From Odontesthes bonariensis (lineage: Eukaryota; Chordata; Actinopteri; Atheriniformes; Atherinopsidae): 64,000 nucleotides of DNA. The position numbers and the translations under genes were made by a program. The stretch spans positions 9,009,705 through 9,073,704 of the forward strand of contig NC_134517.1 in the NCBI RefSeq assembly GCF_027942865.1, written 5' to 3'. Below, piece after piece: positions 11,362-23,287 of this stretch. The notes beneath the pieces are model-generated. The model was not told the origin of the DNA, searched no databases, and saw only the letters and a program-made list of their open reading frames with translations. The first letter of the stretch is position 1. The number at the start of each line of letters is the position of its first letter.

Positions 11362-13359
11362 TTTAAAGAGGCAAACTGTCCCTTTAAAGCGGCGAACTGT
11401 CCCTTTAAAGAGGCGAACTGTCCCTTTAAAGCGGAAACTGTCCCTTTAAAGCAGCGAACTGTCCCTTTAAAGAGGCGAACTGTCCCTTTAAAGCATTAAA
11501 CCGTCACTTTAAAGCGGTGAACTGACCCTTTAAAGAGGTGAACTTACCCTTTAAAGAGGTGAACTGACCCTTTAAAGCGGCGAACTGTCCCTTTAAAAAG
11601 TGAAATTTCCCTTTAAAGAGGCGAACTGTCCCTTTAAAGAGGCGAACTGCCCCTATTAAGCGGCAAACTGTCCCTTTAAAGAGGCGAACTGTCCCTGTAA
11701 AGCGGCGAACTGGCGCTTTAAAGAGGCGAACTGGCCCTTTAAAGCGGCGAACTGTCCCTTTAAAGAGGCGAACTGTCCCTTTAAAGCAGGGAACTTTCGC
11801 TTTAAAGAGGCGAACTGGCACTTTAAAGAGGCAAACTGTCCCTTTAAAGCGGCGAACTGTCCCTTTAAAGAGGCGAACTCTCCCTTTAAAGCGGAAAACT
11901 GTCCCTTTAAAGCGGCGAACTGTCCCTTTAAAGAGGCGAACTGTCCCTTTAAAGCATTAAACTGTCACTTTAAAGCAGTGAACTGACCCTTTAAAGAGGC
12001 GAACTGTCCCTTTAAAGAGGCGAACTGTCACTTTAAAGAGGCGAACTGGCCCTTTAAAGCGGTGAATTGACCCTTTAAAGCGGCGAACTGTCCCTTTAAA
12101 GCGGCGAACTGTCCCTTTAAAGAGGTTAACTTTGCCTTTAAAGAGGCGAACTGTCCCTTTATAGAGGCGAACTGACCCTTTTAAGCGGCAAACTGTCCCT
12201 TTAAAGAGGCGAACTGTCCCTGTAAAGCGACAAACTGGGGCTTTAAAGAGGCGAACTGTCCCTTTAAAGAGGCGAACTGTCCATTTAAAGAGGCGAACTG
12301 GCCCTTTAAAGCGGCGAACTGTCCCTTCAAAGCGGCAAACTGTCCCTTTAAAGAGGTGAACTGTCCCTTTAAAGCGGCGAACTGTCCCTATAAAGAGGCG
12401 AACTGTCCTTTTAAAGCGGCGAATTGTCCCTTTAAAGAGGCGAACTGTCCCTTTAAAGCGGCAAACTGTCCCTTCGAAGCGGCGAACTGTCTCTTTTAAG
12501 CGGCAAACTGTCCCTTTAAAGAGGCGAACTGTCCCTTCAAAGCGGTGAACTGTCCCTTCAAAGAGGCGAACTGGCCCTTTAAAGAGGTAAACTGACCCTT
12601 TTAAGCGGCAAACTGTCCCTTTAAAGAGGCGAACTGTCCCTGTAAAGCGGCGAACTGGCGCTTTAAAGAGGCGAACTGGCCCTTTAAAGCGGCGAACTGT
12701 CCCTTTAAAGAGGTGAACTGTCCCTTTAAAGCAGGGAACTGTCGCTTTAAAAAGGCGAACGGGCACTTTAAAGAGGCGAACTGTCCCTTTAAAGCAGGGA
12801 ACTGTCGCTTTAAAGAGGCGAACTGGCACTTTAAAGCGGCGAACTGTCCCTTTAAAGAGGCGAACTGTCCCTTTAAAGCGGAAACTGTCCCTTTAAAGCA
12901 GCGAACTGTCCCTTTAAAGAGGCGAACTGTCCCTTTAAAGCATTAAACCGTCACTCTAAAGCGGTGAACTGACCCTTTAAAGAGGTGAACTTACCCTTTA
13001 AAGAGGTGAACTGACCCTTTAAAGCGGCGAACTGTCCCTTTAAAAAGTGAAATTTCCCTTTAAAGAGGCGAACTGTCCCTTTAAAGAGGCGAACTGCCCC
13101 TTTTAAGCGGCAAACTGTCCCTTTAAAGAGGCGAACTGTCCCTGTAAAGCGGCGAACTGGCGCTTTAAAGAGGCGAACTGGCCCTTTAAAGCGGCGAACT
13201 GTCCCTTTAAAGAGGCGAACTGTCCCTTTAAAGCAGGGAACTGTCGCTTTAAAGAGGCGAACTGGCACTTTAAAGAGGCAAACTGTCCCTTTAAAGCGGC
13301 GAACTGTCCCTTTAAAGAGGCGAACTCTCCCTTTAAAGCGGAAAACTGTCCCTTTAAAG

Positions 13360-16040
13360 CGGCGAACTGTCCCTTTAAAGAGGCGAACTGTCCCTTTAAA
13401 GCATTAAACTGTCACTTTAAAACGGTGAACTGACCCTTTAAAGAGGCGAACTGTTCCTTTAAAGAGGCGAACTGTTCTTTCAAAGCGGAGAATTGTCCCT
13501 TTAAAGAGGCAAACTGTCCCTTTAAAGCGGCAAACTGTCCCTTCGAAGCGGCGACCTGTCCCTTTGAAGCGGCAAACTGTCCCTTTAAAGAGGCGAACTG
13601 TCCCTATAATGCTGCGTGTACACCAAGAGCGACCTACGCTACCTGAGCGCCGGAAATCATTATTTCTCTATGGAGGGTGAGCTAACTGCGCTACCAAAGC
13701 GGATTCTCCAGTGGCGAAGCTTCCTGAGCGACCAGAGCGGATTCGAGCGATTAAACTCAAGCTAACGTTATGGTAATGAGCTATGACGCGTTTCGGCGAA
13801 AACCAATGACAATCCACAGATTGTAGTGGTCCGACAATCCGCGGGGTTCGCGGAAACAGACGTGTAAACTTTAGTTCCTATCCAAACAATAGTCGTTTAA
13901 TCCTGAGACTGTTGCAATTGCCGTGTCGAGTGCTTCAATACAATAGTGTAGTAACCCCACGCATACCTTTCTCACTGCAATAAAGTTTTATTTCGGATTT
14001 ATTGCGGATTTTATTTCGAATTTAGTTTCTTTTTCACAGCTGCCTCTGCTATTCCTGCTCTTCTCAGGTGTACCTAATGTAGTTTTACATCATTTGTAAT
14101 GTGATGTATATTTTGTATAACAAATTGTAAATTACAACACGTTTATTTGTGTCCCTGACCTCACTTTCCTCCTTTGTTCTTTTCCGCGGGGGTGCTGCAC
14201 AGCCGCGGGGCCTTTAAGAATTGAACATTCTAAATGTGACGTCACAAGCTACCAAAGCTACCAAAGCAAATTCACAAGCGAAGCTTCTCCAGCGACCTCC
14301 GCTACCAGGTAGCAGAGGTCGCTCTTGGTGTACACGCAGCATAAAGAGGCGAACTCTCCCTTTAAAGCGGAAAACTGTCCCTTTAAAGCGGCGAACTGTC
14401 CCTTTAAAGAGGCGAACTGTCCCTTTAAAGCATTAAACTGTCACTTTAAAGCGGTGAACTGACCCTTTAAAGAGGCAAACTGTCCCTTTAAAGAGGCGAA
14501 CTGTCCTTTCAAAGCGGCGAATTGTCCCTTTAAAGAGGCAAACTGTCCCTTTAAAGCGGCAAACTGTCCCTTCGAAGCGGCGACCTGTCCCTTTGAAGCG
14601 GCAAACTGTCCCTTTAAAGAGGCGAACTGTCCCTGTAAAGCGGCGAACTGGCGCTTTAAAGAGGCGAACTGGCCCTTTAAAGAGGCGAACTGGCCCTTTA
14701 AAGAGGTGAACTGACACTTTAAAGCGTCGAACTGTCCCTTTAAAGCGGTGAACTGACCCTTTAAAGCGGCGAACTGTCCCTTTAAAGCGGCGAACTGTCC
14801 CTTTAAAGAGGTGAACTGTCCCTTTAAAGCGGCGAACTGTCCATTTAAAGAGGCAAACTGTCCCTTTATAGAGGCGAACTGCCCCTTTTAAGCGGCAAAC
14901 TCTCCCTTTAAAGCGTTGAACTGACCCTTTAAAGAGGCGAACTGTCCCTTTAAAGAGGCGAACTGTCCTTTTAAAGCGGCGAATTGTCCCTTTAAAGAGG
15001 CAAACTGTCCCTTTAAAGCGGCAAACTGTCCCTTCGAAGCGGCGAACTGTCCCTTTGAAGCGGCAAACTGTCCCTTAAAAGCGACGAACTGTCCCTGTAA
15101 AGAGGCAAACTGTCCCTTTAAAGAAGCAAACTGTCCCATCAAAGCGGCGAACTGTCACTTTAAAGAGGCGAACTGGCCCTTTAAAGCGGTGAATTGACCC
15201 TTTAAAGCGGCGAACTGTCCCTTTAAAGCGGCGAACTGTCCCTTTAAAGAGGTTAACTGTGCCTTTAAAGAGGCGAACTGTCCCTTTATAGAGGCGAACT
15301 GACCCTTTTAAGCGGCACACTGTCCCTTTAAAGAGGCGAACTGTCCCTGTAAAGCGACAAACTGGGGCTTTAAAGAGGCGAACTGTCCCTTTAAAGAGGC
15401 GAACTGTCCATTTAAAGAGGCGAACTGGCCCTTTAAAGCGGCGAACTGTCCCTTCAAAGCGGCAAACTGTCCCTTTAAAGAGGTGAACTGTCCCTTTAAA
15501 GCGGCGAACTGTCCCTATAAAGAGGCGAACTGTCCTTTTAAAGCGGCGAATTGTCCCTTTAAAGAGGCGAACTGTCCCTTTAAAGCGGCAAACTGTCCCT
15601 TCGAAGCGGCGAACTGTCTCTTTTAAGCGGCAAACTGTCCCTTTAAAGAGGCGAACTGTCCCTTCAAAGCGGTGAACTGTCCCTTCAAAGAGGCGAACTG
15701 GCCCTTTAAAGAGGTAAACTGACCCTTTAAAGCGTCGAACTGTCCCTTTAAAGAGGTGAAATGTCCCTTTAAAGAGGCGAACTGTCCCTTTAAAGAGGCG
15801 AACTGCCCCTTTTAAGCGGCAAACTGTCCCTTTAAAGAGGCGAACTGTCCCTGTAAAGCGGCGAACTGGCGCTTTAAAGAGGCGAACTGGCCCTTTAAAG
15901 CGGCGAACTGTCCCTTTAAAGAGGTGAACTGTCCCTTTAAAGCAGGGAACTGTCGCTTTAAAGAGGCGAACGGGCACTTTAAAGAGGCGAACTGTCCCTT
16001 TAAAGCAGGGAACTGTCGCTTTAAAGAGGCGAACTGGCAC
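13360..16040. repeat. Higher-order block A, second copy
   Basis: Partner of 8680-11361. Homology ends where a GAGGC unit is replaced by a GCGGC unit just after 16040. Smaller related strings, such as 11504-11821, 12951-13268, 16162-16479 and 18029-18346, show further rounds of duplication. Confidence 0.85.
13610..14341. mobile_element. Harbinger-like MITE inside the satellite, copy 2 (732 bp)
   Basis: Same length, ends and TAA duplication (13607-13609 and 14342-14344) as the copy at 8931. The surrounding satellite variants are also the same, so it was copied along with the array and did not insert independently. Confidence 0.85.
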
Positions 16041-16757
16041 TTTAAAGCGGCGAACTGGCCCTTTAAAGAGGCAAACTGTCCCTTTAAAGCGGAAACTGTC
16101 CCTTTAAAGCAGCGAACTGTCCCTTCAAAGAGGCGAACTGTCCCTTTAAAGCATTAAACCGTCACTTTAAAGCGGTGAACTGACCCTTTAAAGAGGTGAA
16201 CTTACCCTTTAAAGAGGTGAACTGACCCTTTAAAGCGGCGAACTGTCCCTTTAAAAAGTGAAATTTCCCTTTAAAGAGGCGAACTGTCCCTTTAAAGAGG
16301 CGAACTGCCCCTTTTAAGCGGCAAACTGTCCCTTTAAAGAGGCGAACTGTCCCTGTAAAGCGGCGAACTGGCGCTTTAAAGAGGCGAACTGGCCCTTTAA
16401 AGCGGCGAACTGTCCCTTTAAAGAGGCGAACTGTCCCTTTAAAGCAGGGAACTGTCGCTTTAAAGAGGCGAACTGGCACTTTAAAGAGGCAAACTGTCCC
16501 TTTAAAGCGGCGAACTGTCCCTTTAAAGAGGCGAACTCTCCCTTTAAAGCGGAAAACTGTCCCTTTAAAGCGGCGAACTGTCCCTTTAAAGAGGCGAACT
16601 GTCCCTTTAAAGCATTAAACTGTCACTTTAAAGCGGTGAACTGACCCTTTAAAGAGGCGAACTGTCCCTTTAAAGAGGCGAACTGTCCTTTCAAAGCGGC
16701 GAATTGTCCCTTTAAAGAGGCAAACTGTCCCTTTAAAGAGGCGAACTGTCCCTATAA

Positions 16758-17489
16758 TGCTGCGTGTACACCAAGAGCGACCTACGCTACCTGAGCGCCG
16801 GAAATCATTATTTCTCTATGGAGGGTGAGCTAACTGCGCTACCAAAGCGGATTCTCCAGTGGCGAAGCTTCCTGAGCGACCAGAGCGGATTCGAGCGATT
16901 AAACTCAAGCTAACTTTATGGTAATGAGCTATGACGCGTTTCGGCGAAAACCAATGACAATCCACAGATTGTAGTGGTCCGACAATCCGCGGGGTTCGCG
17001 GAAACAGACGTGTAAACTTTAGTTCCTATCCAAACAATAGTCGTTTAATCCTGAGACTGTTGCAATTGCCGTGTCGAGTGCTTCAATACAATAGTGTAGT
17101 AACCCCACGCATACCTTTCTCACTGCAATAAAGTTTTATTTCGGATTTATTGCGGATTTTATTTCGAATTTAGTTTCTTTTTCACAGCTGCCTCTGCTAT
17201 TCCTGCTCTTCTCAGGTGTACCTAATGTAGTTTTACATCATTTGTAATGTGATGTATATTTTGTATAACAAATTGTAAATTACAACACGTTTATTTGTGT
17301 CCCTGACCTCACTTTCCTCCTTTGTTCTTTTCCGCGGGGGTGCTGCACAGCCGCGGGGCCTTTAAGAATTGAACATTCTAAATGTGACGTCACGAGCTAC
17401 CAAAGCTACCAAAGCAAATTCACAAGCGAAGCTTCTCCAGCGACCTCCGCTACCAGGTAGCAGAGGTCGCTCTTGGTGTACACGCAGCA
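16758..17489. mobile_element. Harbinger-like MITE inside the satellite, copy 3 (732 bp)
   Basis: Third copy, with TAA at 16755-16757 and 17490-17492. It differs from the others by only a few substitutions that I could see (for example CTAACTTTATGG in place of CTAACGTTATGG, and GACGTCACGAGC in place of GACGTCACAAGC). The immediate flanking units match those of copies 1 and 2. Confidence 0.85.
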
Positions 17490-18614
17490 TAAAGAGGCGA
17501 ACTCTCCCTTTAAAGCGGAAAACTGTCCCTTTAAAGCGGCGAACTGTCCCTTTAAAGAGGCGAACTGTCCCTTTAAAGCATTAAACTGTCACTTTAAAGC
17601 GGTGAACTGACCCTTTAAAGAGGCAAACTGTCCCTTTAAAGAGGCGAACTGTCCTTTCAAAGCGGCGAATTGTCCCTTTAAAGAGGCAAACTGTCCCTTT
17701 AAAGCGGCAAACTGTCCCTTCGAAGCGGCGACCTGTCCCTTTGAAGCGGCAAACTGTCCCTTTAAAGAGGCGAACTGTCCCTGTAAAGCGGCGAACTGGC
17801 GCTTTAAAGAGGCGAACTGGCCCTTTAAAGCGGCGAACTGTCCCTTTAAAGAGGTGAACTGTCCCTTTAAAGCAGGGAACTGTCGCTTTAAAGAGGCGAA
17901 CTGGCACTTTAAAGCGGCGAACTGGCCCTTTAAAGAGGCAAACTGTCCCTTTAAAGCGGAAACTGTCCCTTTAAAGCAGCGAACTGTCCCTTCAAAGAGG
18001 CGAACTGTCCCTTTAAAGCATTAAACCGTCACTTTAAAGCGGTGAACTGACCCTTTAAAGAGGTGAACTTACCCTTTAAAGAGGTGAACTGACCCTTTAA
18101 AGCGGCGAACTGTCCCTTTAAAAAGTGAAATTTCCCTTTAAAGAGGCGAACTGTCCCTTTAAAGAGGCGAACTGCCCCTTTTAAGCGGCAAACTGTCCCT
18201 TTAAAGAGGCGAAATGTCCCTGTAAAGCGGCGAACTGGCGCTTTAAAGAGGCGAACTGGCCCTTTAAAGCGGCGAACTGTCCCTTTAAAGAGGCGAACTG
18301 TCCCTTTAAAGCAGGGAACTGTCGCTTTAAAGAGGCGAACCGGCACTTTAAAGAGGCAAACTGTCCCTTTAAAGCGGCGAACTGTCCCTTTAAAGAGGCG
18401 AACTCTCCCTTTAAAGCGGAAAACTGTCCCTTTAAAGCGGCGAACTGTCCCTTTAAAGAGGCGAACTGTCCCTTTAAAGCATTAAACTGTCACTTTAAAG
18501 CGGTGAACTGACCCTTTAAAGAGGCGAACTGTCCCTTTAAAGAGGCGAACTGTCCTTTCAAAGCGGCGAATTGTCCCTTTAAAGAGGCAAACTGTCCCTT
18601 TAAAGCGGCAAACT

Positions 18615-21600
18615 GTCCCTTCGAAGCGGCGACCTGTCCCTTTGAAGCGGCAAACTGTCCCTTTAAAGAGGCGAACTGTCCCTTTAAAGAGGCGAACTCT
18701 CCCTTTAAAGCGGAAAACTGTCCCTTTAAAGCGGCGAACTGTCCCTTTAAAGAGGCGAACTGTCCCTTTAAAGCATTAAACTGTCACTTTAAAGCGGTGA
18801 ACTGATCCTTTAAAGAGGCAAACTGTCCCTTTAAAGAGGCGAACTGTCCTTTCAAAGCGGCGAATTGTCCCTTTAAAGAGGCAAACTGTCCCTTTAAAGC
18901 GGCAAACTGTCCCTTCGAAGCGGCGACCTGTCCCTTTGAAGCGGCAAACTGTCCCTTTAAAGAGGCGAACTGTCCCTGTAAAGCGGCGAACTGGCGCTTT
19001 AAAGAGGCGAACTGGCCCTTTAAAGCGGCGAACTGTCCCTTTAAAGAGGTGAACTGTCCCTTTAAAGCAGGGAACTGTCGCTTTAAAGAGGCGAACGGGC
19101 ACTTTAAAGAGGCGAACTGTCCCTTTAAAGCAGGGAACTGTCGCTTTAAAGAGGCGAACTGGCACTTTAAAGCGGCGAACTGTCCCTTTAAAGAGGCGAA
19201 CTGTCCCTTTAAAGCGGAAACTGTCCCTTTAAAGCAGCGAACTGTCCCTTCAAAGAGGCGAACTGTCCCTTTAAAGCATTAAACCGTCACTTTAAAGCGG
19301 TGAACTGACCCTTTAAAGAGGTGAACTTACCCTTTAAAGAGGTGAACTGACCCTTTAAAGCGGCGAACTGTCCCTTTAAAAGTGAAATTTCCCTTTAAAG
19401 AGGCGAACTGTCCCTTTAAAGAGGCGAACTGCCCCTTTTAAGCAGCAAACTGTCCCTTTAAAGAGGCGAACTGTCCCTGTAAAGCGGCGAACTGGCGCTT
19501 TAAAGAGGCGAACTGGCCCTTTAAAGCGGCGAACTGTCCCTATAAAGAGGCGAACTGTCCCTTTAAAGCAGGGAACTGTCGCTTTAAAGAGGCGAACTGG
19601 CACTTTAAAGAGGCAAACTGTCCCTTTAAAGCGGCGAACTGTCCCTTTAAAGAGGCGAACTTTCCCTTTAAAGCGGCAAACTTTCCCTTTAAAGCTTTAA
19701 ACTGTCCCTTTAAAGAGGCGAACTGTCCCTTTAAAGCGGCGAACTGTCCCTTTGAAGAGGTGAACTGTCCTTTTAAAGTTGTGAATTTTCCCATTAAAGA
19801 GGCGAACTTTCCCTTTAAAGCGGCAAACTGTCCCTTTAAAGCGGCAAACTGTCCCTTTAAAGAGGCGAACTGTCCCTTCAAAGCGGTGAACTGGCTTTTA
19901 AAGCAGCGAACTGTCCCTTTAAAGCGGCGAACTGTCCCTTTAAAGAGGTGAACTGTCCCTTTAAAGAGGCAAACTGTCCCTTTATAGAGGCGAACTGCCC
20001 CTTTTAAGCGGCAAACTATCCCTTTAAAGCGGTGAACTGACCCTTTAAAGAGGCGAACTGTCCCTTTAAAGCGGAAAACTGTCCCTTTAAAGCGGCGAAC
20101 TGTCCCTTTAAAGAGGCGAACTGTCCCTTTAAATCATTAAACCGTCACTTTAAAGCGGTGAACTGACCCTTTAAAGAGGCGAACTTACCCTTTACAGAGG
20201 TGAACTGACCCTTTAAAGCGGCGAACTGTCCCTTTAAAAAGTGAAATTTTCCTTTAAAGAGGCGAACTGTCCCCTTAAAGAGGCGAACTGCCCCTTTTAA
20301 GCGGCAAACTGTCCCTTTAAAGAGGCAAACTGTCCCTGTAAAGCGGCGAACTGTCCCTTTAAAGAGGCGAACTGTCCCTTTAAAGCAGGGAACTGTCGCT
20401 TTAAAGAGGCGAACTGGCACTTTAAAGAGGCAAACTGTCCCTTTAAAGCGGCAAACTGTCCCTTCGAAGCGGCGACCTGTCCCTTTGAAGCGGCAAACTG
20501 TCCCTTCAAAGAGGCGAACTGTCCCTTTAAAGAGGCGAACTCTCCCTTTAAAGCGGAAAACTGTCCCTTTAAAGCGGCGAACTGTCCCTTTAAAGAGGCG
20601 AACTGTCCCTTTAAAGCATTAAACTGTCACTTTAAAGCGGTGAACTGATCCTTTAAAGAGGCAAACTGTCCCTTTAAAGAGGCGAACTGTCCGTTCAAAG
20701 CGGCGAATTGTCCCTTTAAAGAGGCAAACTGTCCCTTTAAAGCGGCAAACTGTCCCTTCGAAGCGGCGACCTGTCCCTTTGAAGCGGCAAACTGTCCCTT
20801 TAAAGAGGCGAACTGTCCCTGTAAAGCGGCGAACTGGCGCTTTAAAGAGGCGAACTGGCCCTTTAAAGCGGCGAACTGTCCCTTTAAAGAGGTGAACTGT
20901 CCCTTTAAAGCAGGGAACTGTCGCTTTAAAGAGGCGAACGGGCACTTTAAAGAGGCGAACTGTCCCTTTAAAGCAGGGAACTGTCGCTTTAAAGAGGCGA
21001 ACTGGCACTTTAAAGCGGCGAACTGTCCCTTTAAAGAGGCGAACTGTCCCTTTAAAGCGGAAACTGTCCCTTTAAAGCAGCGAACTGTCCCTTCAAAGAG
21101 GCGAACTGTCCCTTTAAAGCATTAAACCGTCACTTTAAAGCGGTGAACTGACCCTTTAAAGAGGTGAACTTACCCTTTAAAGAGGTGAACTGACCCTTTA
21201 AAGCGGCGAACTGTCCCTTTAAAAGTGAAATTTCCCTTTAAAGAGGCGAACTGTCCCTTTAAAGAGGCGAACTGCCCCTTTTAAGCGGCAAACTGTCCCT
21301 TTAAAGAGGCGAACTGTCCCTGTAAAGCGGCGAACTGGCGCTTTAAAGAGGCGAACTGGCCCTTTAAAGCGGCGAACTGTCCCTTTAAAGAGGCGAACTG
21401 TCCCTTTAAAGCAGGGAACTGTCGCTTTAAAGAGGCGAACTGGCACTTTAAAGCGGCAAACTGTCCCTTTAAAGCGGCGAACTGTCCCTTTAAAGAGGCG
21501 AACTTTCCCTTTAAAGCGGCAAACTTTCCCTTTAAAGCTTTAAACTGTCCCTTTAAAGAGGCGAACTGTCCCTTTAAAGCGGCGAACTGTCCCTTTGAAG

Positions 21601-23247
21601 AGGTGAACTGTCCTTTTAAAGTTGTGAATTTTCCCATTAAAGAGGCGAACTTTCCCTTTAAAGCGGCAAACTGTCCCTTTAAAGCGGCAAACTGTCCCTT
21701 TAAAGAGGCGAACTGTCCCTTCAAAGCGGTGAACTGGCTTTTAAAGCAGCGAACTGTCCCTTTAAAGCGGCGAACTGTCCCTTTAAAGAGGTGAACTGTC
21801 CCTTTAAAGAGGCAAACTGTCCCTTTATAGAGGCGAACTGCCCCTTTTAAGCGGCAAACTATCCCTTTAAAGCGGTGAACTGACCCTTTAAAGAGGCGAA
21901 CTGTCCCTTTAAAGAGGCGAACTGTCCCTTTAAAGCGGAAAACTGTCCCTTTAAAGCGGCGAACTGTCCCTTTAAAGAGGCGAACTGTCCCTTTAAATCA
22001 TTAAACCGTCACTTTAAAGCGGTGAACTGACCCTTTAAAGAGGCGAACTTACCCTTTAAAGAGGTGAACTGACCCTTTAAAGCGGCGAACTGTCCCTTTA
22101 AAAAGTGAAATTTTCCTTTAAAGAGGCGAACTGTCCCCTTAAAGAGGCGAACTGCCCCTTTTAAGCGGCAAACTGTCCCTTTAAAGAGGCAAACTGTCCC
22201 TGTAAAGCGGCGAACTGGCGCTTTAAAGAGGCGAACTGGCCCTTTAAAGAGGCGAACTGTCCCTTTAAAGAGGCGAACTGTCCCTTTAAAGCAGGGAACT
22301 GTCGCTTTAAAGAGGCGAACTGGCACTTTAAAGAGGCAAACTGTCCCTTTAAAGCGGCGAACTGTCCCTTTTAAAGAGGCGAACTGTCCCTTTAAAGCGG
22401 CAAACTGTCCCTTTAAAGAGGCGAACTGTCCCTTTAAAGCGGCAAACTGTCACTTTAAAGAGGTGAACGGTCCCTTTAAAGCGGCAAACTGTCCCTTTAA
22501 AGAGGCAAACTGGCCCTTTAAAGCGGCGAACTGTCCCTTCAAAGCGGCAAACTGTCCCTTTAAAGAGGCGAACTGTCTTTTTAAAGCGGCAAACTGTCCC
22601 TTTAAAGAGGCGAACTGTCCCTTTAAAGCGGCAAACTGTCCCTTTAAAGAGGTGAACTGTCCCTTTAAAGCGGCGAACTGTCCCTTTGAAGAGTCGAACT
22701 GTCCTTTTAAAGCGTCGAATTGTCCCTTTAAAGAGGCGAACTGTCCCTTTAAAGCGGCAAACTGTATCTTTAAAAAGGCGAACTGTCCCTTTAAAGCGGC
22801 AAACTGTCACTTTAAAGAGGTGAACTGTCCCTTTAAAGCGGCGAACTGTCCCTTTAAAGAGGCGAACTGTCCCTTTAAAGAGGCAAACTGGCCCTTTAAA
22901 GCGGCGAACTGTCCCTTCAAAGCGGCAAACTGTCCCTTTAAAGAGGCGAACTGTCTTTTTAAATCGGCGAACTGTCCCTTTAAAGAGGCGAACTTTCCCT
23001 TTAAAGCGGCAAACTGTCCCTTTAAAGAGGCAAACTGTCCCTTTAAAGCGGCGAACTGTCCCTTTGAAGAGGCGAACTGTCCTTTTAAAGTGGCGAATTG
23101 TCCCATTAAAGAGGTGAACTGTCCCTTTAAAGCGGCAAACTGTCCATTTTAAGCGGCAAACTGTCCCTTTAAAGAGGCGAACTGTCCCTTCAAAGCGGTG
23201 AACTGGCTTTTAAAGCAGCGAACTGTCCCTTTAAAGCGGCGAACTGT
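18615..23247. repeat. Higher-order block B, first copy (tandem, 4673-bp period)
   Basis: About 4.63 kb repeated immediately downstream with a constant 4673-bp offset. All variant strings (for example 19049-19282, 20145-20420, 22463-23152) recur unchanged. Inside the block, 18776-19881 is itself duplicated at offset 1843 (20619-21724). Confidence 0.88.
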
Positions 23248-23287
23248 CCTTTCAAAGCGGCGAATTGTCCCTTTAAAGAGGCAAACT

